Assembly: GCA_903863845.1 (NCBI GenBank)
Contig: CAIPDP010000122.1
Span: forward strand, 1-32,639
DNA from: an uncultured Mucilaginibacter sp.
GTDB lineage: Bacteria > Bacteroidota > Bacteroidia > Sphingobacteriales > Sphingobacteriaceae
Direction of reading: 5' to 3'
Length of the DNA: 32,639 bases
Of the stretch, positions 7,762-16,813 are shown piece by piece. The notes beneath the pieces are model-generated. The model was given only the letters and a program-made list of their open reading frames with translations. It did not search any database and had not been told where the DNA came from. Positions within the stretch are counted from its first letter, which is position 1. Each line of letters starts with the position of its first letter. The position numbers and the translations under genes are program-made.

Positions 7762-8271
7762 CTATTTCAAAATGGCATAAACATGCTCATCCAATATCTC
7801 TCCTCGTTTGATGACAGATCTTCTTAAAATACCTTCTTTGACATATCCTGCTTTTTCGAGCACACGCATTGACGATGGATTTTTGCTGAGCACACCGGCT
7901 TGCAGGCGAATCAGGTCGAGGTTTTGAAAAACATATTCGGTTACCAGTTTTACGGCTTCGGTCATGATACCTTTGCCCCAAAGCTCTTCTGCCAGCCAAT
8001 ATCCGAGCAGCCCGGTTTTGCGGTAAACGTCTTCCCTGAATTCGATACCGATCCCACCCACCACCTCCTCATCAATCACAATGGCGAAATTGATCAAAGG
8101 GTCCTGATCAAGCAGACTCTCGACCCAAATGCGGGCAGCTTCCGTAGTGTACGGCGAGGGAAAGCGGTCTGTCAGGAAGGCCGAAACATTCAGGTTATCC
8201 GCATTTTTTTGAAGTGTCAGCTCGTCGCCCGGTTGCCAGCGGCGGATAAGAAAGCCTGTTCCCTGTAACAT
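7762..8271 (-). CDS. GNAT-family N-acetyltransferase (RimJ/RimL-like)
   Basis: A 169-residue acetyl-CoA-dependent acetyltransferase of the GNAT superfamily. The N-terminal FLIRRWQPGDELTLQKNADN matches the RimJ/RimL-type start. The central beta-strand pair IVIDEEVVGGIGIEF is followed by the GYWLAEELWGKGIMTEA acetyl-CoA loop (Q/RxxGxG/A-like: WGKGIMTEA, about residues 98-106). Then come LIRLQAGVLSKNPSSMRVLEKAGY and the usual C-terminal GILRRSVIKRGEILDEHVY block. The acceptor (protein N-terminus, amino acid or drug) cannot be told. It is cytoplasmic and converges on the FAD oxidoreductase gene with a 66-nt gap that shows no clear terminator. Confidence 0.88.
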   Translation of the reverse strand: MLQGTGFLIRRWQPGDELTLQKNADNLNVSAFLTDRFPSPYTTEAARIWVESLLDQDPLINFAIVIDEEVVGGIGIEFREDVYRKTGLLGYWLAEELWGKGIMTEAVKLVTEYVFQNLDLIRLQAGVLSKNPSSMRVLEKAGYVKEGILRRSVIKRGEILDEHVYAILK

Positions 8272-8354
8272 ATTTATAACAATTATTTGCTGCTAAAAAT
8301 ACTAATATTGCCTTTAGCGACGTTATACATCGCTTCAAAACTATCTTGTTCATC

Positions 8355-10760
8355 ATGAAGAAACTTTTTACGCTGTTGTTCATAGCATTTTCGGCCCAGG
8401 CATTCGCCCAAAAATTGGATCAATTGACGGTCGAAAAGATCATGCGCGACCCTAAATGGATCGGCACCTCGCCTTCAGGGCTGTACTGGAGCTATGACAG
8501 CAAAAAGCTCTATTTCAACTGGAACCCGGAAAAAGCTGAACGTCCGTCATTATATAGTATTACACCAACAAACATCAGCCCTGCCAAACTAAGCCTGGAT
8601 GAGCGCAAGGCCCTGATTCCACCCTATGGCGAGTGGAACAAAAAGCACAATAAAAAGCTGTACGAAAGAGACGGAGATATTTTCCTCCTCGATCTGGTAA
8701 AAGGTATCAATTACCAGATAACCCGTACCACCGACCGGGAGAGCAATCCTCGCTTTGCTGCTGAAGAAAACAATGTCCTATTTCAACGTGGAGACAATTT
8801 ATTTACCCTAAACCTTAATACTGGTGAACTTGATCAGCTTACCAATTTTACGCATTCAGGTGCTGCCAATCCTGCTCCGGCCGGGCGCCGCGGACGGCAG
8901 GCCGCTGCCAGCGTTCAGGCGGGCAACCAACAGGAAAAATGGCTGAAAAGCCAGCAGCTGGAACTTTTTGATGTGATCAAAAAAGGCGACAAGGACCGTA
9001 AACTCGACTCGATCGAGCGAAAAGAAATGGAGCACAAAAAATTGCGCGAGATCAATGTAGATGATAAAAGGATATCCGACCTGGCTTTGAGTCCTGATGG
9101 CCGGTTTATTACCTATAAATTGATCACTTCACCAAAAGACGAAAAGCGGACCATCGTGCCAAACTTTGTAACGGCATCGGGCTGGACGGAAGATATCCCA
9201 AACCGCGAGAAAGTAGGCGGACCACAATCTTCCTCTGAGTCATTTATTTTCGATACACAAAAAGATACGGTTTATAAAGTGCTGACTGCCGATCTGCCCG
9301 GCATAAAAGATATCCCGGCTTATATACATGATTACCCAAAGGAACTGGAAGTGATGACCAAAGCCAATGCCGACCGTGAAGTTGCGGTATTTGGACCTTT
9401 TTGGAGCGAGGATGGCAAAAACGCAGTAGTTGTAGCAGGTGCCGAAGACTTTAAGGATCGCTGGATCATGAAACTCGACCCGGCGACGGGACATTTAAAT
9501 ATCCTCGATCGCCAGCATGACGATGCCTGGATATCAGGTCCGGGTATTGGTGGCGATTATTATGAAGGTAATGTGGGTTGGCTAGATCAAAATCATTTCT
9601 ATTACCAGAGTGAAGCCAGCGGCTACGCACATATTTATGTGGTTGACGTCAATAACGGTACTAAAAAGCAGCTGACCAGCGGCAAGTGGGAAGTACAAAC
9701 ACTGCAACTATCAAACGATAAAAAAACCTTTTATTTTACGGCTAATATCGACCATCCCGGGGTGAAGGATTTTTACCGCCTGCCTGTTACTGGCGGTACA
9801 CCGGTAAAATTAACTTCCATGAAAGGCGAAAATGTAGTTGAGCTTTCACCGGATGAACGATGGCTGGCGATTACTTATTCGTATACCAATAAACCCCAGG
9901 AATTATACCTGCAGCCTAATAAGCCAGGGGCAAAAGCGATCAAAGTAACCAATTCGGTAAGCGATGAGTTTAATTCTTATGCCTGGCGCGACCCGGAAGT
10001 CATCACCTTTAAAAACCGATATGGCGCCGATGTATATGGTCGCGTTTACATTCCTCAACATCCCGATCCGGCAAAACCAGCTGTATTGTTTGTGCATGGT
10101 GCGGGCTATTTGCAAAATATCACCTACGCCTGGGGGCATTATTTCAGGGAGTATATGTTCAATAACTTATTGGCCGACCAGGGCTATTATGTCATGGACA
10201 TCGATTATACCGCAAGTGCAGGCTATGGCCGGGATTGGCGCACCGGCGTCTACAGGCACATGGGCGGGAAGGACCTGAGCGACCATGTGGATGCGGTTAA
10301 ATACCTGGTTGAAAAATATGGCGTCAACCCGAAACATGTTGGGATTTATGGCGGGTCGTACGGTGGCTTTATGACACTGATGGCTTTATTTACCGAACCT
10401 GATGTGTTTGCTTCGGGTGCTGCTATCCGCTCGGTGACCGATTGGGCGCATTATAATCATGGTTATACCGCTTCGATTCTGAATGAACCCTTTACCGATG
10501 AAAAAGCCTATCGCCAAAGTTCGCCCATTTATTTTGCCGATGGCTTGAAAGGCAACCTGTTGATGCTGCATGGCATGGTCGACCAGAACGTGAATTTTCA
10601 GGATATCGTTCGGCTAACACAAAAACTGATCGAACTGCATAAAGATAACTGGTGGCTGGCCCCCTACCCTGTAGAGGACCACGGTTTTGAGCAGTCCAGC
10701 AGCTGGACCGATGAGTATAAGCGGATATATAAATTGTTTGAGGAGACGTTGAAGAAATAG
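8355..10760 (+). CDS. Secreted S9-family prolyl oligopeptidase-type peptidase (DPP IV-like)
   Basis: A serine peptidase of clan SC, family S9, probably periplasmic or secreted. The ATG at 8355 gives a clear signal peptide (MKKLFTLLFIAFSAQAFA); the open frame extends three codons further to a TTG that I do not use. The 801-residue product has a long N-terminal beta-propeller region with repeated SPDGRFITY, SPDERWLAITY-like blades, then an alpha/beta hydrolase domain. The catalytic triad is visible: Ser668 in GIYGGSYGGFM, Asp743 in HGMVDQNVNF and His776 in VEDHGFE. Residues around 175-200 hold a basic, Ala/Gln-rich insertion (GRRGRQAAASVQAGNQQ) between blades. Likely role: cleavage of oligopeptides for nutrition. 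It is divergent from the GNAT gene, with 83 nt between start codons. Confidence 0.93.
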   Translation: MKKLFTLLFIAFSAQAFAQKLDQLTVEKIMRDPKWIGTSPSGLYWSYDSKKLYFNWNPEKAERPSLYSITPTNISPAKLSLDERKALIPPYGEWNKKHNKKLYERDGDIFLLDLVKGINYQITRTTDRESNPRFAAEENNVLFQRGDNLFTLNLNTGELDQLTNFTHSGAANPAPAGRRGRQAAASVQAGNQQEKWLKSQQLELFDVIKKGDKDRKLDSIERKEMEHKKLREINVDDKRISDLALSPDGRFITYKLITSPKDEKRTIVPNFVTASGWTEDIPNREKVGGPQSSSESFIFDTQKDTVYKVLTADLPGIKDIPAYIHDYPKELEVMTKANADREVAVFGPFWSEDGKNAVVVAGAEDFKDRWIMKLDPATGHLNILDRQHDDAWISGPGIGGDYYEGNVGWLDQNHFYYQSEASGYAHIYVVDVNNGTKKQLTSGKWEVQTLQLSNDKKTFYFTANIDHPGVKDFYRLPVTGGTPVKLTSMKGENVVELSPDERWLAITYSYTNKPQELYLQPNKPGAKAIKVTNSVSDEFNSYAWRDPEVITFKNRYGADVYGRVYIPQHPDPAKPAVLFVHGAGYLQNITYAWGHYFREYMFNNLLADQGYYVMDIDYTASAGYGRDWRTGVYRHMGGKDLSDHVDAVKYLVEKYGVNPKHVGIYGGSYGGFMTLMALFTEPDVFASGAAIRSVTDWAHYNHGYTASILNEPFTDEKAYRQSSPIYFADGLKGNLLMLHGMVDQNVNFQDIVRLTQKLIELHKDNWWLAPYPVEDHGFEQSSSWTDEYKRIYKLFEETLKK

Positions 10761-10802
10761 ATCTAAAAATATCTAAATTTGATTAGCGCTACAAAGCTCA
10801 TT

Positions 10803-10964
10803 ATGGCCGAGGAAAACAAGCTATCACCGGATGAACTGGAGAACATAAAGCGTGCGCTTAAAAGCAGCTACAAGGAGCGTTTCGAAAAGGCTACACGTTT
10901 GTATAAAATCAATAAGACCATGGAAAAGGCAAACATAAAGCACAGGTCTTTTAAAGCTAAATAG
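10803..10964 (+). CDS. Small basic helical protein upstream of a nucleotidyltransferase
   Basis: A 53-residue protein if the ATG at 10803 is used; the open frame runs back to a TTG at 10779. It is unrecognised: rich in Lys/Glu/Arg, predicted almost wholly alpha-helical (ENIKRALKSSYKERFEKATR), basic at the C-terminus (KHRSFKAK), with no signal peptide or membrane segment. Its stop lies 6 nt before the GTG start of the nucleotidyltransferase gene, so the two are probably co-transcribed. The small-gene-then-nucleotidyltransferase layout recalls toxin-antitoxin modules, which is an inference only. The 42-nt gap after the peptidase gene leaves open that it is read through from there. Confidence 0.6.
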   Translation: MAEENKLSPDELENIKRALKSSYKERFEKATRLYKINKTMEKANIKHRSFKAK

Positions 10965-10970
10965 CATCAG

Positions 10971-11450
10971 GTGGACATTTTTGATGAAGCGATTTTAAAT
11001 TTCTGGAAAGCACTTCAGGAATTTAATGTGAACTATATTCTTATTGGTGGTTACGCCCTAAACTTACATGGATTTCATCGATTTACGGGGGATCTTGATA
11101 TTTGGATCGAGGATACTCCCGAAAACCGGCTTAAGCTTCGTGCTGTATTCAATGCGCTCGAAATGGGCGATTATCCGCAATTCGAGACGATGCAATTTGT
11201 TCCCGGGTGGTCGGAATTTTATTTAAATAACGGTTTCCAGCTGGATATCCTTACTGAAATGAAAGGGCTTGAAGAATATTCATTTGATGAATGCTTACAA
11301 ATGGCTTCCATCGCAGATATTGATGGTGTAAACGTTCCTTTTTTACATATTAACCAACTCATTCAAAATAAAAAGTCTGTTAACAGGCTTAAAGATCAGT
11401 TAGATGTGACTGCACTGGAGGCAATAAAAAAGTTAAGGGAGGATATCTGA
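10971..11450 (+). CDS. Nucleotidyltransferase-fold protein (AbiEii/DUF6036-like)
   Basis: A 159-residue protein with the hallmark of minimal nucleotidyltransferases: GGYALNLHGFHRFTGDLDIW at residues 26-45, with Gly26-Gly27 and the acidic pair Asp41/Asp43 expected to hold metal. The family transfers nucleotides to protein or RNA targets and includes AbiEii and MenT-type toxins as well as housekeeping enzymes. The start is a GTG at 10971, 6 nt after the stop of the small basic gene. The C-terminal half (LHINQLIQNKKSVNRLKDQLD) resembles the tail of DUF6036-type proteins, whose Lys-rich end often follows the catalytic domain. One nucleotide separates its stop from the lipoprotein gene. Toxin function is inferred from family and context only. 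Confidence 0.8.
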   Translation: MDIFDEAILNFWKALQEFNVNYILIGGYALNLHGFHRFTGDLDIWIEDTPENRLKLRAVFNALEMGDYPQFETMQFVPGWSEFYLNNGFQLDILTEMKGLEEYSFDECLQMASIADIDGVNVPFLHINQLIQNKKSVNRLKDQLDVTALEAIKKLREDI

Positions 11451-11451
11451 A

Positions 11452-11874
11452 ATGAGAGTTTTACTGGTATTCTTAGTAGGATTGATGCTATTTAGCTGTT
11501 CACGAAAATCTGATGAAAATCGGATCGTGATCAAACTCTCAGATTCCAACCATTCCATTCATATCTCGGGTTTTGACAAAGCCATCATCAACGACATTGC
11601 ACGCGATACCGATACCAGTGTCTGGCAAGGGCTGCTTCCGGTTTATAAAATGCCGGTGGATACAGACGATAAAGATTTTTTAACTGCACAACCCGGAAAA
11701 TATAAAGTGGTGGACAGCCTGGTAATATTTACCCCTGATACGGCCTTTAAAAAAGGGCAAAGTTATTTTTTACGCTGTTTCAAATTTGACGACACGCAGA
11801 GCGTCTGGCAGTTGGTGGGTGCAAGGAAAAAGCTTGGCAACTTAAGGTATACTGATCTGCAATTCAGCTATTAA
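11452..11874 (+). CDS. Small lipoprotein of unknown function
   Basis: A 140-residue protein with a lipoprotein signal peptide: MRVLLVFLVGLMLFSC, where Cys16 would be lipidated, followed by SRKSDENR. The mature part holds no motif that I recognise. It contains regular short beta-like blocks and two Asp/Thr-rich stretches (RDTDTSVWQG, VDTDDKDFLTAQPGKYKVV). The pattern ADTAFKKGQSYFLRCFKFDDTQSVWQLVGARK could be an Ig-like or calycin-like sheet, but this is not supported further. It starts one nucleotide after the nucleotidyltransferase stop, so it may be co-transcribed by position, although the functions look unrelated. The rimP promoter begins 8 nt after its stop. Confidence 0.75.
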   Translation: MRVLLVFLVGLMLFSCSRKSDENRIVIKLSDSNHSIHISGFDKAIINDIARDTDTSVWQGLLPVYKMPVDTDDKDFLTAQPGKYKVVDSLVIFTPDTAFKKGQSYFLRCFKFDDTQSVWQLVGARKKLGNLRYTDLQFSY

Positions 11875-11881
11875 AATGCTA

Positions 11882-11911
11882 TTGATTTTCAAATAATATT
11901 ACTTACATTTG
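11882..11911 (+). promoter_or_regulatory. Consensus Bacteroidota promoter of rimP-nusA-infB
   Basis: TTG at 11882-11884 is followed after exactly 19 nt by TACATTTG at 11904-11911, a full match to the TTG-N19-TAnnTTTG pattern of the primary Bacteroidota sigma factor. Transcription should start near 11916-11918, about 68 nt before the rimP start codon. It is the best-matching promoter in the window. Confidence 0.75.
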
Positions 11912-11931
11912 TACCGTAATTAAATGAATAC

Positions 11932-11960
11932 GAGGGGGCCGAAGCCCCCTCTTTTGTTTT
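11932..11960 (+). terminator. Intrinsic terminator inside the rimP leader (candidate attenuator)
   Basis: A perfect 8-bp GC-rich stem, GAGGGGGC paired with GCCCCCTC, with a CGAA loop and then TTTTGTTTT, lies between the predicted start of transcription (about 11917) and the rimP ATG (11985). On the minus strand no T-tract follows, so it works on the plus strand only. It could end the upstream lipoprotein transcript, but it also lies downstream of the rimP promoter and would truncate the operon mRNA after about 44 nt unless antitermination occurs. Confidence 0.8.
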
Positions 11961-11984
11961 ACTTACCTGAAAACCGGTTAAAAA

Positions 11985-12449
11985 ATGGATATCGAAAAGC
12001 GGGTTAAGGAGCTGGTAGAAGAGAAAATTGCGGGCAATCCCGACCTTTACCTGGTAAGCATTAATATGCCTTCACCGGGCAGGCTCATCATCCTGGTGGA
12101 TGGTGATAAAGGGATTGGCATAGCCGATTGCGTTGCGATCAGCCGACATGTGGGTTTCCACCTGGAGGAAGAAAATGTGATCGAACATGCTTATAACCTG
12201 GAGGTATCGTCGCCGGGTATTGATACGCCATTGGTGATGCCGAGGCAATATTTGAAAAACATAGGCCGTAAGCTGGCCATTAAACTGGCAGATGGCAGTA
12301 AAAGGGAAGGCCAGTTGAACGGACTGACCGAGGATGCCATCATGATAGAAGAAAATATAAAAGAAAAAGGGAAAAAAGCCGAATTGGTTGAAAGCATTAT
12401 CCCGATAGCACAAATAACAGAAACCAAAGTTTTAATATCATTTAAGTAA
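11985..12449 (+). CDS. rimP: Ribosome maturation factor RimP
   Basis: RimP helps 30S ribosomal subunit maturation. The 154-residue product has the two-domain family layout: an N-terminal alpha/beta domain with DLYLVSINMPSPGRLIILVD and the diagnostic IADCVAISRHVGFHLEE helix (about residues 45-64). This is followed by YNLEVSSPGIDTPLVMPRQYLKNIGRKL and a C-terminal Sm-like barrel. Length and motifs are normal. It opens the conserved rimP-nusA-infB cluster: nusA starts 5 nt after its stop. A consensus promoter and a terminator hairpin lie in its 5' leader, so expression may depend on read-through. Confidence 0.93.
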   Translation: MDIEKRVKELVEEKIAGNPDLYLVSINMPSPGRLIILVDGDKGIGIADCVAISRHVGFHLEEENVIEHAYNLEVSSPGIDTPLVMPRQYLKNIGRKLAIKLADGSKREGQLNGLTEDAIMIEENIKEKGKKAELVESIIPIAQITETKVLISFK

Positions 12450-12454
12450 AAGGA

Positions 12455-13690
12455 ATGAGCAATATTAATTTGATCGAGTCTTTCCAGGAGTTCAAAGACT
12501 TCAAAAACATTGACCGCCCAACCATGATGAGCGTACTTGAGGATGTATTCAGAAGTATGATCAGGAAAAAGTATGGCAACGACGAAAATTGTGACGTAAT
12601 TGTAAATACCGATAACGGTGACCTTGAGATCTGGCGTACACGTACCGTGATGGAAGATGGCTTTTCGGAAGATGACGACCTGGAAATAGAGTTGGCGGAG
12701 GCCCATAAAGTGGATCCGGATCTGGAAGTAGGCGACGAATTTGTTGAACAGATAACACTTGAAAGTTTTGGCCGTCGCGCCATACTGGCTGCACGCCAGA
12801 CGCTGGTTTCAAAAATTTTGGAGCTTGAAAAAGACGAGATATTTAAGAAATATAAAGATCGTGTAGGTGAGATCGTAACAGGCGAGGTTTACCAGGTTTG
12901 GAAAAAAGAAACCCTGGTATTGGATGATGAAGGCAATGAATTGTTATTACCTAAATCAGAACAGATACCTGCCGATTATTTCAAAAAAGGTGATAGTGTG
13001 AAAGCGGTTGTGAGCAAGGTTGATATGATGAATGCCAACCCAAAGATCATTATTTCGCGTACAGCACCAGAGTTTTTGCAGCGTTTGTTCGAATTGGAAG
13101 TACCAGAAATATTTGACGGTTTGATCACTATTAAAAAGATCGTTCGTGAACCGGGAGAGCGTGCTAAAGTTGCCGTTGAATCCTATGACGACCGTATCGA
13201 TCCGGTTGGTGCCTGCGTAGGTATGAAAGGTTCGCGTATCCACGGTATCGTTAGAGAGTTGAAAAATGAAAATATCGACGTGATCAACTTTACTAACAAT
13301 TTACAGTTATACATACAGCGCGCTTTATCTCCGGCCAAGATCACTTCGATCAAACTGGATGACGAAAAGAAAACAGCCGCCGTTTACTTAAAACCCGACC
13401 AGGTATCATTGGCTATCGGTCGCGGTGGTCACAATATTAAACTGGCTGGCAAGTTAACCGGTTATGAGATAGATGTTTACCGCGAAGCGGACGAACAGGA
13501 TGAGGATGTGGACATCGAAGAATTCTCGGATGAAATTGATGGCTGGATCATTGATGAGTTTAAACGTATCGGTTTGGATACTGCAAAATCAGTGCTGGCA
13601 TTATCAGTTGGTGAATTGGTAAAACGTACCGACCTTGAAGAAGAAACGGTTAAGGAAGTATTATCAATTCTGCAAGCCGAGTTTGATTAA
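12455..13690 (+). CDS. nusA: Transcription termination/antitermination factor NusA
   Basis: NusA binds RNA polymerase and nascent RNA and modulates pausing, termination and antitermination. The 411 residues show an N-terminal polymerase-binding domain (about 1-130, with RAILAARQTLVSKI), an S1 domain (about 135-200, GEIVTGEVYQVWKKETLVL) and tandem KH domains (about 225-345) with the signature VGACVGMKGSRIHGIVREL and AIGRGGHNIKLAGKLTGY. An acidic linker and a helical tail (DEFKRIGLDTAKSVLALSVG) follow. Length is usual for Bacteroidota, which lack the extended E. coli acidic repeats. It is the second gene of the rimP-nusA-infB operon. In other bacteria NusA is known to autoregulate this operon, which fits the leader terminator. 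Confidence 0.96.
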   Translation: MSNINLIESFQEFKDFKNIDRPTMMSVLEDVFRSMIRKKYGNDENCDVIVNTDNGDLEIWRTRTVMEDGFSEDDDLEIELAEAHKVDPDLEVGDEFVEQITLESFGRRAILAARQTLVSKILELEKDEIFKKYKDRVGEIVTGEVYQVWKKETLVLDDEGNELLLPKSEQIPADYFKKGDSVKAVVSKVDMMNANPKIIISRTAPEFLQRLFELEVPEIFDGLITIKKIVREPGERAKVAVESYDDRIDPVGACVGMKGSRIHGIVRELKNENIDVINFTNNLQLYIQRALSPAKITSIKLDDEKKTAAVYLKPDQVSLAIGRGGHNIKLAGKLTGYEIDVYREADEQDEDVDIEEFSDEIDGWIIDEFKRIGLDTAKSVLALSVGELVKRTDLEEETVKEVLSILQAEFD

Positions 13691-13714
13691 GCAGAATAAG
13701 CAAAATTAAAATCG

Positions 13715-13722
13715 TATTTTTG
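13715..13722 (+). promoter_or_regulatory. Possible internal -7 element before infB
   Basis: TATTTTTG in the 63-nt nusA-infB gap matches TAnnTTTG, 31 nt before the infB ATG. No TTG at suitable spacing was seen, so it may be a weak internal promoter or chance in AT-rich sequence. Confidence 0.35.
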
Positions 13723-13753
13723 CATAAAAAATAAGCAAGAGAAAATTTAATAA

Positions 13754-16573
13754 ATGTCAGAAGACAAATCCATAAAATTAATAAAGGCAGTAAAAGAGCT
13801 GAACATTGGTATCAATACCATTGTCGATTTTTTAGGTGCTAAGGGGTTTAAAGTTGATAAACACCCTATGGCCAAATTGGACAATGAGATGTATAATACC
13901 CTGCTCAAGGAATTTGCTGCCGATAAAATTATAAAGGAAGAAGCCAAGCAGATAGCTATTGGGAAGATCAGGAAGGACGAGCCTGGCTTTATTCCTGAAA
14001 AACCACTTGAACAGCCGCGCAGGGGAAGAGACTTTGAGAACGAAGAGATCCTGATCAAAGGTACAACGGCCTATATTCCGCCGGTTGAAAAACCAAAGGT
14101 GGTAGCGCCGCCTGTAGAGGACAGGAACGATAATACCTTGCCAGGCGTAAAGGTGATCGGCAAGATCGATCTGAATGCGCCGATTCAACCCGAAAAGGTA
14201 GAAGAACCTGTCGTAATTAAAGAGCCGGAGCCGGAACCAGCACCAGTTCCTGAGCCGGTTGCAGTAATACCAGAACCAGTTGTTGTCGTTGCGCCGCCGG
14301 TAGTAGTGCCGGAACCGGTTGTTGAGGTTGAAGAAGACTCTGTGATCAGGGCCAAAGCCGAAAAACTTACCGGACCTAATGTGATCGGGAAAATTCAATT
14401 ACCGGTAGATCAGTCGAGAAGAAATTCTCCGGTTGCATCTTCTTCCAACACTTCAGGCAGCGCAGCTGATCACAAGCGTAAAAGAAAACGCAAAGACCAT
14501 CCGCCGGGCACACCCGGAACCCCGGGAACAGGCGATCAGAAGCCGCAACAACCGGGTGGTGGCAATCGTCCTGATTTCAGGAAAGGTGCAGCAGCGGGTA
14601 ATGGAAGAGGCGATTTCCGTCGTAATAATACTACACCATCTGCTCCTAAAGAAGAGCCTTCAGAAAAAGAAATACAAGACCAAATCAAAGCTACACTGGC
14701 CCGTTTAAGCGGTGCCGGTAAATCGGGCAAGTTTGCACAGCGGGCCAAATTCCGCAGGCAAAAACGTGACGACGTAGCTGCCAATGCCGAAGAACTGGCA
14801 TTAGAGCAGGAACTGCAGTCGAAAGTGTTGAAGGTAACGGAATTTGTTACGGCTAACGAACTGGCATCCATGATGGACGTGCCTGTTACACAGATCATAT
14901 CAACTTGTATGAGTCTGGGTATGTTCGTTTCTATCAACCAGCGTTTGGATGCTGAAACTTTGGCAATTGTTGCTGAAGAATTTGGCTATCAGGTTGAGTT
15001 TGTGAAACCACAGGACGAAGAGGCCAATCTGGACACGCCAGACGAACCGGATGAGTTGAAACCACGCGCTCCTATTGTGACTATCATGGGTCACGTTGAC
15101 CATGGTAAAACCTCATTGCTTGACTTTATTCGCAAAACCAATGTGATAGCCGGCGAAGCCGGTGGTATTACCCAGCATATTGGCGCCTATGAAGTTACCC
15201 TTCCTGATAATAAAGGGAAGATAACCTTCCTGGATACACCGGGTCACGAAGCGTTTACCGCTATGCGTGCCAGGGGTGCACAGGTAACCGATATTGTGAT
15301 CATCGTAATAGCGGCTGACGATAGTGTGATGCCTCAAACCCGTGAGGCCATCAACCACGCACAGGCTGCCGGTGCACCAATGATATTCGCCTTCAATAAG
15401 ATCGACAGACCAGGTGCCAATGCAGATAAGATCCGTGAACAACTTTCGGCCATGAATATTTTGGTGGAAGAATGGGGCGGAAAATTCCAGTCGCAGGAAA
15501 TATCGGCTAAGACAGGACTTAACGTAGATAAATTACTGGAAAAGGTATTGCTGGAGGCTGAATTGCTTGAGCTAACCGCAAATCCTGATAAACGTGCAGT
15601 AGGTACTGTGATCGAAGCGGCTTTGGATAAGGGCCGTGGTATCGTTACCACGGTACTGGTACAAGCAGGTACACTCCGTGTAGGCGATCCGATACTGGCT
15701 GGCTGTTATAGCGGTCGCGTGAAGGCATTAACCAACGAACGCGGGCAGAGAGTTGACCTGGCCGGTCCATCGACGCCTATACAGGTACTTGGTATGCAGG
15801 GAGCGCCAACTGCGGGTGATAAATTCAACGCGCTGGAAAGTGAAGTTGAAGCACGCGAGATAGCAACCAAGCGCATGCAATTGCAGCGCGAACAAGGTTT
15901 ACGCACACAGAAACATATCACGCTTGATGAAATCGGTCGCCGTTTGGCAGTGGGCAACTTTAAAGAGCTTAATATTATCGTAAAAGGCGACGTGGACGGC
16001 TCGATCGAGGCATTGTCTGACTCCTTGCTGAAACTTTCTACCGAACAGATACAGGTTAACATTATATCCAAGGCCGTTGGGCAGATATCCGAATCGGATG
16101 TACTGCTGGCTTCGGCCTCTGATGCGATCATCATAGGTTTCCAGGTTAGGCCTTCAGGCGGAGCGCGTAAACTGGCCGAGCAGGAACAGATCGATATCAG
16201 GTTGTATTCGATCATCTATGATGCGATCAACGAGATCAAAGCTGCTATGGAAGGCATGTTGGCTCCTACTTTTGAAGAAAAGATCGTGGCTAACGTCGAA
16301 ATACGCGAAACCTTCAAGATCAGCAAAGTGGGTACCATCGCAGGTTGTATGGTATTGGATGGCAAGATCACCCGTAACAGTAAGATCCGTATCGTACGCG
16401 AAGGCGTTGTTATATTTACCGGAGAATTGGCGTCGCTTAAACGCTTTAAGGATGATGTGAAAGAAGTGAATACCGGATATGAATGCGGTTTGAACATCCT
16501 CAACTACAATAATATTGAGATAGGCGACATCGTTGAGGCCTACGAAAACGTAGAGGTAAAACGTAAATTATAG
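13754..16573 (+). CDS. infB: Translation initiation factor IF-2
   Basis: IF-2 is the GTPase that brings initiator tRNA to the 30S subunit. The 939-residue protein begins with an IF2_N helical module ([20 protein letters not shown]). It continues into a disordered Pro/Glu/Val-rich stretch (about 150-205, [19 protein letters not shown]) and a basic Gly/Arg-rich stretch (about 235-300). A second IF2_N-like module is near residues 355-420. The G domain starts at about residue 445: G1 [10 protein letters not shown]3 DTPGHEAF, G4 NKID and G5 SAK. Domains II-IV follow to the C-terminus ([14 protein letters not shown]). The length is normal for Bacteroidota, which carry this long variable N-terminal part. 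It is the last gene of the rimP-nusA-infB operon and is followed by a strong terminator. Confidence 0.96.
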   Translation: MSEDKSIKLIKAVKELNIGINTIVDFLGAKGFKVDKHPMAKLDNEMYNTLLKEFAADKIIKEEAKQIAIGKIRKDEPGFIPEKPLEQPRRGRDFENEEILIKGTTAYIPPVEKPKVVAPPVEDRNDNTLPGVKVIGKIDLNAPIQPEKVEEPVVIKEPEPEPAPVPEPVAVIPEPVVVVAPPVVVPEPVVEVEEDSVIRAKAEKLTGPNVIGKIQLPVDQSRRNSPVASSSNTSGSAADHKRKRKRKDHPPGTPGTPGTGDQKPQQPGGGNRPDFRKGAAAGNGRGDFRRNNTTPSAPKEEPSEKEIQDQIKATLARLSGAGKSGKFAQRAKFRRQKRDDVAANAEELALEQELQSKVLKVTEFVTANELASMMDVPVTQIISTCMSLGMFVSINQRLDAETLAIVAEEFGYQVEFVKPQDEEANLDTPDEPDELKPRAPIVTIMGHVDHGKTSLLDFIRKTNVIAGEAGGITQHIGAYEVTLPDNKGKITFLDTPGHEAFTAMRARGAQVTDIVIIVIAADDSVMPQTREAINHAQAAGAPMIFAFNKIDRPGANADKIREQLSAMNILVEEWGGKFQSQEISAKTGLNVDKLLEKVLLEAELLELTANPDKRAVGTVIEAALDKGRGIVTTVLVQAGTLRVGDPILAGCYSGRVKALTNERGQRVDLAGPSTPIQVLGMQGAPTAGDKFNALESEVEAREIATKRMQLQREQGLRTQKHITLDEIGRRLAVGNFKELNIIVKGDVDGSIEALSDSLLKLSTEQIQVNIISKAVGQISESDVLLASASDAIIIGFQVRPSGGARKLAEQEQIDIRLYSIIYDAINEIKAAMEGMLAPTFEEKIVANVEIRETFKISKVGTIAGCMVLDGKITRNSKIRIVREGVVIFTGELASLKRFKDDVKEVNTGYECGLNILNYNNIEIGDIVEAYENVEVKRKL

Positions 16574-16602
16574 ACGCTAAACAAATTTTTATAACATATA
16601 AG

Positions 16603-16626
16603 CCCCGGATCCCCGGGGTTTTTTTT
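16603..16626 (+). terminator. Terminator of the rimP-nusA-infB operon
   Basis: CCCCGG (16603-16608), loop ATCC and CCGGGG (16613-16618) form a GC-rich stem followed by eight T. It begins 30 nt after the infB stop codon. Confidence 0.88.
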
Positions 16627-16813
16627 GTGCTGTTTTCACATGGGGCCAATTATAATATGTAAAAAAATTGGCACAATTATTCAATTAACTAAATATTTAG
16701 TATTTTACAGTCCCTTAATACAGACGTTTTTGTAGGTATTTAGGGTACGCGTTTGATTGCTAAATATCGAAGACGTAAATTCCCATTCCAATTGCCTGAA
16801 TAAATTTTTTTTA

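Noticed and set aside
16681..16711. TTG-N19-TAAATATT promoter-like pattern and 12-bp palindrome CTAAATATTTAG before the secreted gene
   Set aside because: The -7 word differs from TAnnTTTG at two of four informative positions in AT-rich sequence, so it is not reported as a promoter.
16757..16813. 19-codon upstream extension of the secreted unknown protein
   Set aside because: It begins at TTG and puts charged residues before the signal peptide. The ATG at 16814 fits better.
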